DNA from: an uncultured Spartobacteria bacterium
GTDB taxonomy: Bacteria > Verrucomicrobiota > Verrucomicrobiia > Chthoniobacterales > JAATET01
Length of the DNA: 64,000 bases
Assembly (NCBI GenBank): GCA_938011325.1
Contig: CALLUD010000006.1
Location: 496,001 to 560,000, forward strand
Reading direction: 5' to 3'
The translations under genes were made by a program, and so were the position numbers. The notes under the pieces are model-generated. The model was not told the origin of the DNA and ran no database searches. It saw nothing but the letters and a program-made list of their open reading frames with translations. Within the stretch, counting starts at the first letter, position 1. Every line of letters starts with the position of its first letter. Positions 52,601-63,811 of the stretch are shown in pieces.

Positions 52601-53209
52601 GCCGAAGGTCGCGGAATTTCTCGCCGCGCCCGCCGCACCGGTCGCCGTCGCCACCTGCACTCCGTCGACGGAGAGCGTCATCGCGCCGGTCGCGCCATTG
52701 TAGGTCAGGACCGCCGCATGCACGGCATTCAGCGTCTGGGAACCCGAGGTCAGCGTGCGATCTCCGACACCGGCGAATCCCGCGCCACCCTTCACGGCAC
52801 CCCCGGAATCTCCCGTCCATCCCAATCCGAAATCGTTGACGACGCCGGACTCCTCACCACCGATCAGGCCGCTGGCCTGATACCAGTTCGACCCTGTATT
52901 GCCTGCCGCAGTCGCCTTGAAAACTGCTGCGATCGTAAAGGACGTCTTTCCGCCAAGAGGATTGTTGCCGCCCTCGACGCGAAAATGGCTGTTGCCGTTG
53001 AAATTGATGCCGGCCCGACCGCCAAAGGCATTTGCCACGCGCACCGGACCGCCGACGGGTGTGGCGGGAATGGAGGAGACCGCGTCCAGCCACGGGCCGC
53101 TGGAATAGGTATCGGCACTCCACCGCGCGACGAGGCCGGCTTCTGCAAGCGTGGGCGCGGAAATGACCGCAGCAGCAAAGAGGGAACGACGAAAAGCGCT
53201 GAAAATCAC
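49616..53209 (-). CDS. Secreted LamG/propeller/diheme-cytochrome protein (protein B)
   Basis: 1197 residues, a domain-permuted relative of protein A. Order: signal peptide, LamG-like (~25-235), cadherin-like domain (~240-330, VLANDTGGFNPSSVE), sugar dehydrogenase propeller (~345-770; NHNGG segment with the putative catalytic His, FGPDGYLYISLGDEGGGND, GFRNPWRFSFDP), diheme region with CxxCH at 911-915 and 988-992, then the shared C-terminal module (STDLENW, FFRV). 37 bases beyond the lipoprotein gene. Function inferred: extracytoplasmic oxidation with haem electron transfer; substrate unknown. Confidence 0.85.
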   Translation of the reverse strand: MIFSAFRRSLFAAAVISAPTLAEAGLVARWSADTYSSGPWLDAVSSIPATPVGGPVRVANAFGGRAGINFNGNSHFRVEGGNNPLGGKTSFTIAAVFKATAAGNTGSNWYQASGLIGGEESGVVNDFGLGWTGDSGGAVKGGAGFAGVGDRTLTSGSQTLNAVHAAVLTYNGATGAMTLSVDGVQVATATGAAGAARNSATFGLGAMSTATGATQPFPGVVGELRMYDSVENGPALSRALLDAYTLPAVANNDTVTMHRGQKARIDVLANDTGGFNPSSVEVVTPPQFGTATADSQGRILYANTSGSPATDTFTYRVGGVTGPSAPATVTINFANVLRIANSSINVPLSPPQTALQFVPAFGSLSFSQPVCMASPPGDSSRLFVCEKTGLLRVIPSVTASTPTASTFLNLPSLLSSRGESLYTDNESGLLGLAFHPNYASNRHFFVFYSVMSGGQLHQRVSRFTTQTGNPNQADPNSELILINQRDDAPNHNGGDLHFGPDGYLYISLGDEGGGNDSFNNSQSITKDFFSGILRIDVDKSGGVAPNPHAAVPLTSGQARYTVPSDNPFVGATTFNGASVNPGSVRTEFWAVGFRNPWRFSFDPVTGELWVGDVGQDAREEVNIVTRGGNYGWAYLEGTLSGPRSAQAPVNFNTLYHTPPLYEYTHGSGEFQGISITGGIVYRGSRIASLQGAYIFADYGSGNVWSLVRNGSNPPTVTRIAGQSGIVAFGTDPSNQDLLVADINSGRILRLVSGTLAGSFPTKLSDTGLFADLSDLSPSPGVLPYTPNLAFWSDFAQKRRWFVIPDGTSRMTWTEEGAWTYPTGQIWVKHFDLPLVQTNPPDPNAPLGQTKRIETRLLVKTAGGSYGVSYRWNDAQTEATLVDDAGVEFDVAITRNGQPATQRWAIPSRANCLSCHNAPAGHALSFDTRQLNRSNVINGFAGNQIDLLRTGGFFTNTPLSPNVLPRHLRPEETSFPLEARVRSYLAVNCGQCHREGGTAPTGWDARPEITLAETGLLNGIPANNGGNPANRLVVPGDAAHSVLLSRVAATNGFTRMPPIASNELDQASIGLITDWIVNELPQRKFYDDWAAEHSVGEKTADDDFEGQDNYREFLAGTDPRDSRSFFFPQIGYDGGNVSLSFNIPGHRSVRVMTSTDLENWVLWDVPGNHGLPQPGGQISLTGSLEASRQFFRVDLLEN

Positions 53210-53289
53210 AAGGTTTGGGGTCGGGGGATTCGATTACCATACCGCCTCTCATCGCGACCGCCAGTGGGAATGGTATCCCCATTTGGTAA

Positions 53290-53309
53290 GGTTGCACCGG
53301 CATGCAACC
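53290..53309 (+). other. Perfect short hairpin before yyaL
   Basis: GGTTGCA (53290-53296), 6-base loop, TGCAACC (53303-53309), ending 18 bases before the yyaL ATG at 53328. It lies in the 118-base spacer between divergent protein B and yyaL. May be a regulatory RNA structure or an operator half-site pair; no evidence either way. Confidence 0.3.
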
Positions 53310-53327
53310 CGTGAGAGCCTGCCTGCA

Positions 53328-55390
<2,063 letters not shown>

Positions 55391-55394
<4 letters not shown>

Positions 55395-56908
55395 TACGAC
55401 TTGGCGAAGACCACCCGCTGGCGGCTCGGCTCGCCGGTGAAGATGCACGTGCCCGGCTCGGGGTTTTCCTCGAACGGAATGCACCGAATCGTCACCTTCA
55501 GGTCAGCCTTGATCTTCGCCTCGACCTCCGGGCTGCCGTTCCAATGCGCGAGCGCAAACCCGCCGTGGATCTCCGGTTTCGCGGGATTCTTCGGCGTGAA
55601 GAACGCGTAAAATTCGTCGCGGGAATTGATCACCTTGGTCTGCGCGTCGCGGAACGCCGTCGCGCGCTCGAGCAATGCGGATTGAATCTCGTCGAGAATC
55701 ACCGGCACGCGCGACGCCACTTCGGCCTGCGGAACAAATTCCCTGTCCTTCGGTCCGCGATCGCGGCGGGCGAGCGCCACGTTGCCGCTCTCGAGATCGC
55801 GCGGTCCGAGCTCGAGACGAATCGGCGCGCCGCGCTTGATCCACTCCCAGCTCTTCGTGCCGCCGCCGATATCTCGATCGTCAACCTCCACGCGCACCGG
55901 CTCGCCGTGATACGTCTGCGTGCGCAGATGCGCGGCCAGATCGCGCGCCGCCTGGAGCACCGCCTCACGCGTTTCGGGCTTCGGCGTAACCGGGAGAATC
56001 ACCACGTGCGCAGGAGACACACGCGGCGGAATAATCAGGCCATTGTCGTCGGCGTGCGCCATGATCATGGTGCCAATCAACCGCGTGCTCACTCCCCAGC
56101 TCGTCGTCCACGCGTGTTGCAGCTGGCCGTCGCGGCCCTGGAACTGGATGCCCGAGGCCTTTGCAAAATTCTGCCCGAGGAAATGCGAGGTTCCGGCCTG
56201 GATGGCCTTCCGATCCTGCACCATCGCCTCGATGCACAACGTTTTCACCGCGCCGGGGAATCGCTCGCTCTCCGTCTTCTCGCCGGTGATCACCGGGATC
56301 GCGAGATAGTCGCGGGCAAACGTCGCGTAGACACCGAGCATCCGGTCGGTCTCTTCGAGCGCTTCGGCCTCGGTCTCATGCGCGGTATGGCCTTCCTGCC
56401 AGAGAAACTCCGCAGTGCGCAAAAACAACCGCGGCCGCATCTCCCAGCGCACAACATTCGCCCATTGATTGATGAGGATCGGCAAATCGCGATAGGAGCT
56501 CACCCACTTCGCGTAGGTCGCGCCAATGATCGTCTCCGACGTCGGCCGCACGATGAGCGGCTCGGTGAGCGGGCTGGCGGGCACCAGCTTGCCCTCGGCG
56601 GTTCTCTCGAGACGATGGTGCGTCACCACCGCGCATTCCGTGGCAAACCCCTCGACGTGATCGGCCTCCTTTTGAAGATGGCTGAGCGGGATGAAGAGCG
56701 GGAAATACGCGTTCTTGTGGCCGGTGGCCTTGAACATGCCGTCGAGCACGGCCTGCATGCGTTCCCAGAGGGCATAGCCCCAGGGTTTGATGACCATGCA
56801 GCCGCGCACCTCGGAATTTTCCGCAAGGTCGCCGGCGCGCACGACCTGCTGATACCACTCGGGAAAATCCTCGTCGCGACGCGGCGAGATGGCTGTCTTT
56901 TCGCTCAT
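55391..56908 (-). CDS. proS: Proline--tRNA ligase, eukaryote/archaeal-type
   Basis: 505 residues. Class II catalytic domain (RPTSETIIGATYAKWV, HTAHETEAEA), anticodon-binding domain (VSPAHVVILPVTPKPETR) and the C-terminal zinc-binding-like extension that ends in Tyr (VVFAKSY). The short form without the INS editing domain and ending in -Tyr is the archaeal/eukaryotic type, also found in some bacteria. 15 bases upstream of the M20 gene (minus strand). Confidence 0.93.
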
Positions 56909-56923
56909 ACGGAGCCCGTGAGA

Positions 56924-58033
56924 CTAGGAGGCCGCGAGCGCTTTGAAAAACTTTTTGAAGAACTCCGTGCCCGCCTCGAGATCCGCAACCCGGATGAACT
57001 CATCACTCGTGTGCGCCTGCGCCATCGACCCCGGGCCCACCGCCACCGCCGGCACCCCTGCGCTTGCAAATACGGCCGCGTCACAAAACCACGGCGCGCT
57101 CGTGCACTCCGCGCCACACTTCCGCAACGTCTGGATCACGGCATGCGAGGGGTCCGTATGCATCGGTTTCGCCTCGAAAACCTCGATCGACAAATCCGGG
57201 CACACCTTGCGCAGCGTCTCCATCACCGGCGCGAGGTCCTGCCCGGGAATGGAGCGAATGTCCACGTAGGCTTCGCAATAGTCCGGAACGATATTTGTCT
57301 TCGTTCCACCGCGGATCGTGCCGACGCTGATTGTCGGCGATCCCAGAACGGGGTGCGTCATGGATCGAAAGGCCGGCGCAATCTCGTCCCGAATGCATCG
57401 CAATACATCGGCCATCCTGTAAATGGCGTTCACCCCGTCCCCGGGTTTCGACGCATGCACCGCGACACCACGCGTGCGCAGAGTGAGCCAGTTCGATCCC
57501 TTGGTTGCGTTGACCACCTGTAGCCCCGTCGCCTCGCCCACGATCACGAAATCGAACGTCATCTCCTTCGCCAACGCCGCCGAGCCCTGAAGTCCGGCCT
57601 CCTCGCCCATCAATCCGGCAAACCAGACCTCGTAAGGCAGCTCCCGCAGCAGATCGCGGCTCTCGTGCAACGCCCAAAGCATCGCCGCCATCGGCCCCTT
57701 GGTATCGGTCGCTCCACGGCCCCAGACGCATCCGTCGCGCAACTCGCCGCTGAATGGCTCGATCGTCATGCCGCCAATGCTCACGGTGTCCGTGTGCGGC
57801 GCGAGCAACAGCCGCGGGCGATCCGGCCGGGCATTCGGGAAACGTGCAACGACGTTGGGACGATCCGGCAGCACGTCGCGCAGCTCGACCTCCGCGCCCC
57901 ACTTACGAAGCAGTCCGCCGAGGTATTCCGCGATTCGCTTTTCGCCGACCTCGGTGGTTCCGGGGTCACCGTCCGGATTCACGCTCGGAATGCGGATCAA
58001 CTCCTGCAGAAGAGCGGTGACATCCGGTGGCAT
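56924..58033 (-). CDS. M20-family metallopeptidase (ArgE/DapE-like)
   Basis: 369 residues. APHTDTVSIGG contains the first metal His, GRGATDTKGPMAAML the bridging Asp, LMGEEAGLQGS the catalytic Glu-Glu pair, and the C-terminal HTSDEFI the last metal His. Cleaves the amide of N-acyl amino acids: acetylornithine deacetylase or succinyl-diaminopimelate desuccinylase are both plausible and cannot be told apart here. The ATG at 58033 lies two bases past the epimerase stop. No arg or dap genes nearby. Confidence 0.88.
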   Translation of the reverse strand: MPPDVTALLQELIRIPSVNPDGDPGTTEVGEKRIAEYLGGLLRKWGAEVELRDVLPDRPNVVARFPNARPDRPRLLLAPHTDTVSIGGMTIEPFSGELRDGCVWGRGATDTKGPMAAMLWALHESRDLLRELPYEVWFAGLMGEEAGLQGSAALAKEMTFDFVIVGEATGLQVVNATKGSNWLTLRTRGVAVHASKPGDGVNAIYRMADVLRCIRDEIAPAFRSMTHPVLGSPTISVGTIRGGTKTNIVPDYCEAYVDIRSIPGQDLAPVMETLRKVCPDLSIEVFEAKPMHTDPSHAVIQTLRKCGAECTSAPWFCDAAVFASAGVPAVAVGPGSMAQAHTSDEFIRVADLEAGTEFFKKFFKALAAS

Positions 58034-58035
58034 GG

Positions 58036-58983
58036 CTATTTCCTCAAACTCAAATACCAATCGACAAACTTCGGAATGCCGTCGGCAATCTTCGTTTGCG
58101 GATTGTAACCCAGCAGGGCTCGGGCCTTGGTGATGTCGGCGCTCGTGAGCGGCATGTCGCCCTTTTGCTCGGGGAGCTGCTCGATTTGTGCCTTCTTCCC
58201 GAGCGCATTTTCGAGAGCGGCGATCAGTTCGTTCAGCGTCGTCGTCTCGCTTTCGCCGAGATTGAAAATATCGAAAAGTTCACCGCGATAACGGATCGCA
58301 CCCATTACGCCCTGAATGATGTCGTCGATGTAGGTGTAGTCGCGACGCGTGTTGCCCTCGCCGAATTTCGGGATCGGCTTCCCCTTCACAATCATGTCCG
58401 TGAACTTGTGGATCGCGAGATCCGGCCGCTGCCCCGGACCGTAAACCGTGAAGAACCGCAGGCAGACGACCCGCATTCCGTAAAGGTTCGAGAAATTTCC
58501 GCACAGATGCTCGCCGGCGAGCTTCGTCGCCGCGTAGGGGCTGAGCGTTTGCGGAAGCGGCAGATCCTCGCGGAACGGCACCACCTTCGACAGCCCGTAA
58601 ACCGAGGAGCTGGAGGCGAAGACGAAATGGTTCGTGCCGGCGGCGCGGGCGCCTTCGAGGAGGTTGTAGGTGCCGGTGATGTTTGTATCGATGTAGCCCT
58701 TGGGATTCTGGATCGACGGCCGCACGCCGGCGCGGGCGGCGAGATGGACGATCGTGTCGTATTTGCCACGGGCAAGGATGTCCTGCATCTCGCCGAAGTC
58801 GCAGATGTCGGCCTCGTGAATCGCCACGCGCCCCGCGAAGTCCGCCACATTGGCCCGCTTGATCGCCGGATCGTAGAAATCGTTGAAATTGTCGATCACG
58901 GCCACCTCGTGGCCCTCGACAAGAAGCTGGCGGACAAGATGGGAGCCGATAAATCCCGCACCCCCGGTAACGACGATTTTCAT
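58036..58983 (-). CDS. NAD-dependent nucleotide-sugar epimerase (UDP-glucuronate 4-epimerase-like)
   Basis: 315 residues, extended SDR. GGAGFIGSH at 7-15 binds NAD, LAARAGVRPSIQNP, SSSSVYG and the YAATK catalytic Tyr-Lys (in LSPYAATKLAGEH), plus YGPGQRPDLAIHKF. The last is typical of UDP-glucuronate 4-epimerases. ATG at 58983 starts at the first Rossmann strand; the open frame upstream is longer. Probably supplies galacturonate or a related sugar nucleotide for envelope glycans. Confidence 0.88.
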   Translation of the reverse strand: MKIVVTGGAGFIGSHLVRQLLVEGHEVAVIDNFNDFYDPAIKRANVADFAGRVAIHEADICDFGEMQDILARGKYDTIVHLAARAGVRPSIQNPKGYIDTNITGTYNLLEGARAAGTNHFVFASSSSVYGLSKVVPFREDLPLPQTLSPYAATKLAGEHLCGNFSNLYGMRVVCLRFFTVYGPGQRPDLAIHKFTDMIVKGKPIPKFGEGNTRRDYTYIDDIIQGVMGAIRYRGELFDIFNLGESETTTLNELIAALENALGKKAQIEQLPEQKGDMPLTSADITKARALLGYNPQTKIADGIPKFVDWYLSLRK

Positions 58984-59069
58984 CGCGTGGCACCCTATCG
59001 GGGCCGGAAATTCGCCAGCAAGGATTTTAACCGGGTTGTCCGACGCGAAGGACCGATTACGCTGCGGGC

Positions 59070-59762
59070 ATGCCCGGTCCGACGCACAGCATTCGCGGTG
59101 GCGCATCCCGCTTCGCGCTCACGCTCACTGCCTGCATCGTCGCGTTAATCGTCGTGGGGGCGATGACCGTCCGCTACATCACGGTCGATCTGCCGGCCGA
59201 GGTGCTGCGACGCTCGACGGCGCACGCGACCGAGGTTGCCCGCGAGATCGCCAGTGAGGTCGCGACGAGCTTCCAGATTCGCCCGAAGGTCACCGTCGGC
59301 AACAAAACCATCGTCGAACAGGAAACGGAGGTCGCGCGCTTCGTCGTGCTCGAGCGAACGGTCTCGCAGCGGCATCGGTTCACCCACTCCTGGCTCCAAA
59401 GCACGAAAACGTTCGAGGTCGAAGGAACGTTCGTCGTTCGCGCGGGCATCGATTTCAGCAGGCCCTTCGAAATTCGAATCGACGAGACCGGCTCCGATCT
59501 CCACGTGCAACTTCCCGAAGCCGAGATTTTCGGCGCGGAGCTTCAGGACGTGGACATCCTGCGCGACGAGAACGGGCTTTGGAACAAACTGACCGCCGAG
59601 GATCGCGAGCGCGCCCTTCGCGAACTTCGCACCCGGGTCCTCGAGGAGGCGGAAGAGACCGAACTCGCGACGCGGGCTCGCGAGGTCGCGGAGGAAAACC
59701 TCCGAAAACTGCTCGAAACCCCGCAGCGCACGGTGACCATCGAGTCCGCACGGCTGCCTTAG
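59070..59762 (+). CDS. DUF4230 membrane-anchored protein
   Basis: 230 residues. N-terminal membrane helix (FALTLTACIVALIVVGAMTV) and a region that fits DUF4230: VARFVVLERTVSQRHRFTHSW, STKTFEVEGTFVVRAGIDFS and the C-terminal helical part (EEAEETELATRAREVAEENL). DUF4230 proteins are of unknown function and usually single-pass. Divergent from the epimerase, 86 bases between starts. Confidence 0.82.
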   Translation: MPGPTHSIRGGASRFALTLTACIVALIVVGAMTVRYITVDLPAEVLRRSTAHATEVAREIASEVATSFQIRPKVTVGNKTIVEQETEVARFVVLERTVSQRHRFTHSWLQSTKTFEVEGTFVVRAGIDFSRPFEIRIDETGSDLHVQLPEAEIFGAELQDVDILRDENGLWNKLTAEDRERALRELRTRVLEEAEETELATRAREVAEENLRKLLETPQRTVTIESARLP

Positions 59763-59819
59763 AGTTGAACCTTCCAAAAACTGTTGGCCTTTCCCGGCGG
59801 CCATTCGCTAATCGACACC

Positions 59820-60506
59820 ATGCGCATTCATTGCCTGCAGTCCGCGGAGAACGAGGGCCCCGGGGTGATCGCCGATTGGGCAGGCGGGAGGGGATTCTCC
59901 ATCACGACTTCCCACCTGTATCGAGGCGATCCGCTGCCGGAGGGCGAGGTCGATCTTCTGGTGATCATGGGCGGCCCGATGAACATCTACCAGGACCGCG
60001 ATTACCCGTGGCTGAAGCCGACGCGGCAGTTCATCAAGGCGCATGTGGACGCTGGAAAATCCGCCATCGGCATCTGCCTCGGCTCGCAATTTCTCGCCGA
60101 TGCGCTCGGCGGCAGGGTCACCCAGAATCCGTATCGCGAGATCGGCTGGTTCCCGGTTCACTTCACGCCCGAGGCCCGGGCCCAGCTGCCGGTTCTGCCG
60201 GAATCGATCGAGGCGATTCACTGGCACGGCGACACCTTCGAGCTGCCCGCTGGGGCGGTTCGACTCGGGCACAGCGAAGCCTGCGCCAACCAGGGATTCC
60301 TCTACGAAAACCGCGTGCTCGCGCTGCAGTTTCATCCGGAAATGACGCGTGAGCTCGCCGCAGCTTTGGCGGAGGAATGCCGCGACGAGCTGCAACCCGG
60401 GCGCTTTGTTCAAACCGGCGAAACGATCCTCAGCAAGCCCGACGAGTCCTTCGCCGCGACGCACGAATTGCTCCGCAAACTGCTCGACTCCCTGTTTCTT
60501 CGATAG
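59820..60506 (+). CDS. Class I glutamine amidotransferase-like protein
   Basis: 228 residues of the GMP-synthase GATase type. Catalytic Cys in GICLGSQFLAD, His and Glu in LQFHPEMTRE. The start at 59820 gives the family N-terminus (MRIHCLQSAENEGPGV). It lacks a synthetase partner; stand-alone members of this group are often labelled GuaA-like and may act as gamma-glutamyl hydrolases or with an unlinked synthase. 12 bases from the convergent AsmA-like gene. Confidence 0.88.
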   Translation: MRIHCLQSAENEGPGVIADWAGGRGFSITTSHLYRGDPLPEGEVDLLVIMGGPMNIYQDRDYPWLKPTRQFIKAHVDAGKSAIGICLGSQFLADALGGRVTQNPYREIGWFPVHFTPEARAQLPVLPESIEAIHWHGDTFELPAGAVRLGHSEACANQGFLYENRVLALQFHPEMTRELAAALAEECRDELQPGRFVQTGETILSKPDESFAATHELLRKLLDSLFLR

Positions 60507-60518
60507 CGCCCGCAGCAG

Positions 60519-61865
60519 CTAGGGAATCAGCGGACTCAGAACCTCCAGCGCCCGCTCCAGCACCTCATCCGCCTTGTCCGGCGCCTGCTTGATGAGATTC
60601 GTGCCCGTTTCGATGATCTCATCCCCCATCGCCCGGGCAAGCCGGCCGGAGAGATCCTCTGTCGGGCGGTCCACCGTGCCGCCGACCCGCAGCGTCGTCC
60701 ACAGGTAGCCGTTGCGCGAAACCACAAAGACCCGCTCCCGGGAGCCAGGCAGCCATTGCAGCGTTTGCGGAGTCACGCCGACCTGGAAATCCCCCGCGAG
60801 CTCCCCATTCGGTCCAACGATGCAGGCCCCCTCGATGCGCAGGAGGCCCCGCGATTCCATCACGAAATCGCGAATCTCGACGCCGCCCTCACGCTGCGTG
60901 AATTTCCCGGAAATTTCATGCACCGGCATGTGCCGGAACTGCGGCGTGCGCGTGAAATCGGCGATTTGCGCCTGCACCGGCAATCCCTCGAGCCGGCCGT
61001 CGGAGAGCAGGAAATCCCCCGTCGTGGTCGCCACTCCACCTTTGGGCTGGATGCTTTTCGCGTGACCCGCCAACGTGCCCGAGAGGCGCTTCCTCCACGT
61101 CTCGTCGAGCACCTCGGCGGTGTCGACATCGCTCCACTCGACGCGCAGATCGTAATCCTTGCCCGCCGTGCCGATTTCGCCGGAGAGCTCCAATACACCG
61201 GTCTCCCCCAACCGCAGCGAAGCATCCGTCACGTAAAGACCGCCATGCTGCAGGCGAAGCCGGAAATTCGCGATGTCGAGCGACGGGTGACCCGTCAGCA
61301 ACAATTTGCCGCCGCGACCGTCGAAGACCCACCCGCTGCCGTCCGGCCTCATCACGAGCGCGGAATTCCGGATCTTTCCAAAACCGCCCACCGCGAAATC
61401 GGCCTCCTGGACATCGATTTCCCCCAGCTCGAAGCGATTGGGTAGAAAGCCTTTTTTCGGCGGCGGTGCCTCGGGAGTCGGTCCCGGTTCGTGCTCACTC
61501 GCCTCGCGTTCGACCTCCGTTCGCAACGCGGCGTCGAGCCGCACGACCTCGATGCGCGTCACGCGCCACGCCCCGTCGAAAATTGCCCGCCAGTCCACAT
61601 TGGCCCGCACCTGTTGCGCGGAAAGTTTCTCGAGAGTCCCTCCCGGCTCCCCTTCCGCATCGAGGGCCGGCGAGAAAACGGACGATCCGCTCCAGCTCAG
61701 CGGCTGAAACTCCGCGCGGGCTCGCAGCGCCTCGCCGGTCTTCGCCGAAACAAGCTGCCGAAACGCATCGCTGCGCAGGTAGGCTTTCACCCAGAGATTG
61801 AGGCCGATCGCGGCCGCGACGAGCAGCACAACCAGAAGGCCCAGAACAATCCACAGCCGACGCAT
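60519..61865 (-). CDS. AsmA-like membrane-anchored protein
   Basis: 448 residues. One N-terminal helix (IVLGLLVVLLVAAAIGLNLW), followed by a beta-rich region with ARAEFQPLSWSGSS, LDAEGEPGGTLEKLSAQQVRANVDW and repeats of GG-containing strands, like AsmA/YhdP/TamB-type proteins of the repeating beta-groove fold. No DUF3971 or clear AsmA motif; assignment by overall look. A role in lipid traffic to the outer membrane is suggested by the family only. Confidence 0.6.
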   Translation of the reverse strand: MRRLWIVLGLLVVLLVAAAIGLNLWVKAYLRSDAFRQLVSAKTGEALRARAEFQPLSWSGSSVFSPALDAEGEPGGTLEKLSAQQVRANVDWRAIFDGAWRVTRIEVVRLDAALRTEVEREASEHEPGPTPEAPPPKKGFLPNRFELGEIDVQEADFAVGGFGKIRNSALVMRPDGSGWVFDGRGGKLLLTGHPSLDIANFRLRLQHGGLYVTDASLRLGETGVLELSGEIGTAGKDYDLRVEWSDVDTAEVLDETWRKRLSGTLAGHAKSIQPKGGVATTTGDFLLSDGRLEGLPVQAQIADFTRTPQFRHMPVHEISGKFTQREGGVEIRDFVMESRGLLRIEGACIVGPNGELAGDFQVGVTPQTLQWLPGSRERVFVVSRNGYLWTTLRVGGTVDRPTEDLSGRLARAMGDEIIETGTNLIKQAPDKADEVLERALEVLSPLIP

Positions 61866-62020
61866 GCCGGCAACGTAGAGTGGCCTTTCTCCGGGAAAAA
61901 GGCGAAATCCGCAATGCCTTCAGAGGCGCGAATCAGTTGCAAAGATCGCCTCATCCAATACGCTCCGCTCTAACTGATTTTTTGCCGCGCCGGAAAATCC
62001 TGCGGCGTCGGCACTTCTTC

Positions 62021-63811
62021 ATGAGCACGACAGCCGCACCGCCCCTCACCGCCGACGAACGCCGTCGGCTCATCGCCGAGCGCAAACAGCGCTCCCTCTA
62101 CTGGCGGCTGGTGCATCTGCTCGGATCGTTGAAGCTTGCGCTCTTCCTGCTGGCGACCATCGCGATCGCCTGCGCGGTGGCGACCTTCTACGAAAGCTCC
62201 TTCAACGCGAAAATCGCCCGCGCCTACATCTACAAGGCGCCCTGGTTCATCTTCTGGCTCGCACTGCTCTGCATCAATCTGTTCGCGGTCACGCTCACCC
62301 GCTGGCCGTGGCAGAAAAAGCACACCGGTTTCATCATCACGCACTACGGGATCATTCTTCTGCTGATCGGCGCCGTGATCGGCTCCCAACTCGGCTTCGA
62401 GGGCAACGTCACGCTGCACAAGGGCGGGGAGCCGGTCGGCCGCATCACCACGAGCCGAAGCGTGCTCCAGGTGGAAAGCCCCGCCGACGGCGCACTCTAC
62501 CTCGTGCCATTCGACGCCGAACTCGCCCTGCCTTCAGAGCGGCATCCCAAGACGCTCGACGTGCCCGGCTCGGAACTCCGCATTGTCGCCGATGCCCACA
62601 GCGACCGGCTGGTGGACAGGGAGTTGCTGACTGCCGCCGGCGGCGGGGGCCCGGGCATTTCCGTGAAATTCACGACCGCAATGATGGGCCAGACGCTCAT
62701 CCTGCCGTTCGTGATTCGTCCCGATGGCGGGATGGAGCGCGATCTCTTCGGCCTCGCGAAAGTCGCCTTTCTCCCGAGGCTTCCCCAACGCCCGTCCGGA
62801 CCGGCCACGGAAACGCAGATGGTCTTCGCGAAGTTTGCCCCCGTGATTCCCGACGGTAGCGAACGCACCGGCGTGACCGTAACCCTCTCCGAGAACGGTG
62901 AAACGATCACCGCCACCACTCCCGATGGAAAATCCGCGAGTCACCCGCGGCAGGAGGTCGCCGGAAAATCCTTCCAGGTCGGCGAAGCGACGGTGAACGT
63001 CGTGTCCTACTGGCCCGACTTCAAACTCGAGAATGGCCAGCCGACTTCCGTCTCGGACGAACCCAACAACCCTGCGGTGCTCGTGCGCATCACCGGCCCC
63101 GCAGCCACCGATCCCGCCAGCTCGCAGCCCATGCTCGAGATGGCACCGACGGACAGCGGCATCGCCTACCAGCTCAGCCGCGACGGTCGCATCTACGAAA
63201 AGGGAATCGCGAACGTCGGCACTCCGTTTGCCCTCGGTTGGGCCGACTGGCAGGCGACCATCGAGCAATTTCTGCCCAACGCAACGATTGCCACGGAGTC
63301 CGGCCCGGGACCGGAAGGCGTCGAGGGCGTGCCGGGATTCCGCGCACACCTGCGGGCTCCTGACGGCACAACCGGCCCGGCGCAATGGGTGAAATCCGGC
63401 GCTCTCACGACGCTGCAATACCAGGATACGTTCATCCGCGTCGGCTACGGACTGGAGCTTCGTCCGGTTCCCTTCACGATCGCCCTCAAGAACTTTGAAG
63501 TGCCGCGCCTCGAGGGCACCGAAACGCCCTCCAACTTCATCGCCACGGTGGAGTTCCGCGACAAGAAGACGGGTGAAACGAAGGAGGGCGTCGCGAAGAT
63601 GAACCACCCTGCAAGCTGGCCGGGCGACCCGCTCGCGCTCATCACGGGGCTGAACTACAAATTTTCGCAGGCACAGTGGAACCCGCAGGACCTCGACGAA
63701 ACCACCCTCCAGGTGCTCTACGATCCCGGCTGGCTGCTCAAATGGATCGGCTCCCTGGCAATTTGTGTGGGCATCTTCATCATGTTCTATATTCGTCCCA
63801 AGAAATCATGA
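62021..63811 (+). CDS. resB: Cytochrome c biogenesis protein ResB/Ccs1
   Basis: 596 residues. Three N-terminal membrane helices (~27-50, 68-90, 102-120; LGSLKLALFLLATIAIACAVA, APWFIFWLALLCINLFAV and HYGIILLLIGAVIGSQLG), a ~450-residue periplasmic domain and a C-terminal helix (IGSLAICVGIFIMFYI). Works with CcsA/ResC to deliver haem to CxxCH apocytochromes (system II). The ATG at 62021 fits the first helix; an upstream extension in the frame is not needed. Overlaps the next start by ATGA. Confidence 0.9.
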   Translation: MSTTAAPPLTADERRRLIAERKQRSLYWRLVHLLGSLKLALFLLATIAIACAVATFYESSFNAKIARAYIYKAPWFIFWLALLCINLFAVTLTRWPWQKKHTGFIITHYGIILLLIGAVIGSQLGFEGNVTLHKGGEPVGRITTSRSVLQVESPADGALYLVPFDAELALPSERHPKTLDVPGSELRIVADAHSDRLVDRELLTAAGGGGPGISVKFTTAMMGQTLILPFVIRPDGGMERDLFGLAKVAFLPRLPQRPSGPATETQMVFAKFAPVIPDGSERTGVTVTLSENGETITATTPDGKSASHPRQEVAGKSFQVGEATVNVVSYWPDFKLENGQPTSVSDEPNNPAVLVRITGPAATDPASSQPMLEMAPTDSGIAYQLSRDGRIYEKGIANVGTPFALGWADWQATIEQFLPNATIATESGPGPEGVEGVPGFRAHLRAPDGTTGPAQWVKSGALTTLQYQDTFIRVGYGLELRPVPFTIALKNFEVPRLEGTETPSNFIATVEFRDKKTGETKEGVAKMNHPASWPGDPLALITGLNYKFSQAQWNPQDLDETTLQVLYDPGWLLKWIGSLAICVGIFIMFYIRPKKS

